A DNA stretch of 64,000 nucleotides from Blastocystis hominis (taxonomy: Eukaryota; Sar; Bigyra; Opalinata; Blastocystidae): NCBI RefSeq assembly GCF_000151665.1, contig NW_013171827.1:82001-146000 (forward strand), written 5' to 3'. Of the stretch, positions 63,295 through 64,000 are shown piece by piece. Numbering within the stretch: the stretch's first letter is position 1; every line of letters begins with the position of its first letter. A model generated the notes under the pieces. The model was not told the DNA's origin, ran no database searches, and saw nothing but the letters and a program-made list of their open reading frames with translations. A program made the position numbers and the translations under genes.

Positions 63295-64000
63295 GCCAGA
63301 AATCGGCCGAATTTTTGGATTTTTGAACACAGTCTTTGTGAATCCGATCTCCCGAGATTAATAGAAACTGCGAGAATAAAATGCAATCAGGGTAACAAGA
63401 AAAAAGAGCTTGCAACGGGAGTGAAACCGAGAGAAAAAATGCAAATGACGAGTAGATAGGAATTATTTTTTTGAAAAGTAGAGGTTGAAATGAACTACTG
63501 TCTTTGGCGAATTCGGCAATCGAGAGAACGATGTCATTCGTCCCTTCGCTTCCTGTCCCATTTATTGGCTCATATGAGTGGATGATTATGGAGATAATTG
63601 CGACTTTCTTCGCGTTGGGAGGTATTCTGCATTGTAATATTTCGTGTTACTAACTTTTACTGCGTATTCATTATACATTGCTATAATGAAAACTGCTGAG
63701 AAAACGACACATGTGTCAGAATACAATTCAAATTGAAACACCGATATGGTAAATAGTGATCCCGCAATTGTGTATTTCTTTTAGAGCAGAATAACCTTTT
63801 AAAAGAAATGACAGCCATGCAGATCTGTCAAACTCTTGTCATAGTATAACTTCTAATATGTGTGTTATTCGATCTGATATGAACTCTTCGAGTATATTCA
63901 TTATTGATCTGCAACGCCTTTCAAAATGTCATCATACAGGTTGCATTATAAATTGTATATAAAATGAGCGATGTGTCAACTCTCAATCAATTGTGGTTGA
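63295..64000. other. right-edge AT-rich DNA
   Basis: Apart from the possible exon at 63531, I see no supported gene in this stretch. Confidence 0.5.
63531..63622 (+). CDS. possible first exon of a membrane protein
   Basis: ATG 63531 begins a frame reading MSFVPSLPVPFIGSYEWMIM followed by a hydrophobic EIIATFFALGG, then GTATTC, a plausible 5' splice site near 63622. This looks like a signal anchor or first helix. Downstream exons could not be joined with confidence before the window ends. Confidence 0.3.

Noticed and set aside
1..64000. Palindrome enrichment as cloning or assembly artefact
   Set aside because: Copies differ in flanks, lie in frame-preserving positions and in correctly spliced introns of real genes, so they are genuine genomic sequence.

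Overview
The window is nuclear DNA from a very compact, intron-rich protist, most likely Blastocystis (a gut stramenopile). Three things point there. First, nearly every gene is split by tiny introns: I rebuilt dozens from reading frame and family conservation, and most are 28-32 nt, start GT and end TAG. Second, an exact or one-base-off TGTTTGTT octamer lies just downstream of 18 gene ends on the coding strand; this is the element known to mark Blastocystis poly(A) sites. Third, in at least two genes (EXOC1/SEC3 and an Aurora kinase) the first encoded stop lies in or beyond that octamer, so a stop can only arise if polyadenylation completes a U, UA or UG, a mechanism described for Blastocystis. 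There are no bacterial, organellar, rRNA, tRNA or CRISPR features that I can see.

Layout, left to right: HELQ/POLQ-type helicase (-, runs off the left edge); importin-alpha-like ARM protein (-); NSUN2/TRM4 (+); ubiquitin E1 UBA1 (+); PA-TM-RING E3 ligase (+); ZGRF1-like SF1 helicase (+); LUC7-like U1 snRNP protein (-); AP-4 beta adaptin (+); a small unknown gene (+); full-length ABCB transporter (-); coiled-coil protein (-); mitochondrial ribosome recycling factor (-); RNase H2 subunit B (+); PP2C phosphatase (-); TMCO1 (+); Rab GDI (-); U1-type zinc-finger protein (+); two small unknowns; an ODR4-like membrane protein (+); a 2-kb AT-rich gene-free stretch; a secreted pseudo-papain/mucin/LRR protein (+); Aurora kinase (-); SPT6 (-); a ferredoxin (-); EXOC1/SEC3 (-); eIF3c (-); exosome CSL4 (+); WDR44-like WD40 protein (-); an EF-hand/PIP-kinase fusion (-); DNA topoisomerase I (+); and possibly the first exon of a membrane protein.

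Genes are independent housekeeping units rather than operons, but packing is extreme: start codons of divergent genes can lie about 10 bp apart, and one gene's poly(A) motif may overlap the next gene's ATG. Themes are RNA and translation (NSUN2, LUC7, CSL4, eIF3c, SPT6), genome maintenance (HELQ, ZGRF1, RNase H2, TOP1), traffic (AP-4, GDI, SEC3, WDR44) and signalling (Aurora, PP2C, PIPK).

The most unusual signal is a palindrome built on CCGCGG (forms such as TTCCCGCGGGAA and AACCGCGGTT), present about a hundred times by my eye count. It is confined mainly to GC-rich genes (NSUN2, UBA1, SPT6, EXOC1, eIF3c, PIPK, TOP1) and nearly absent elsewhere. It sits inside at least 21 of the roughly 30-nt introns and is also scattered through their exons. 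Other short modules are shared between introns of unrelated genes. I read this as a candidate intron-propagation or sequence-spreading system. All exon structures are inferred without transcripts.
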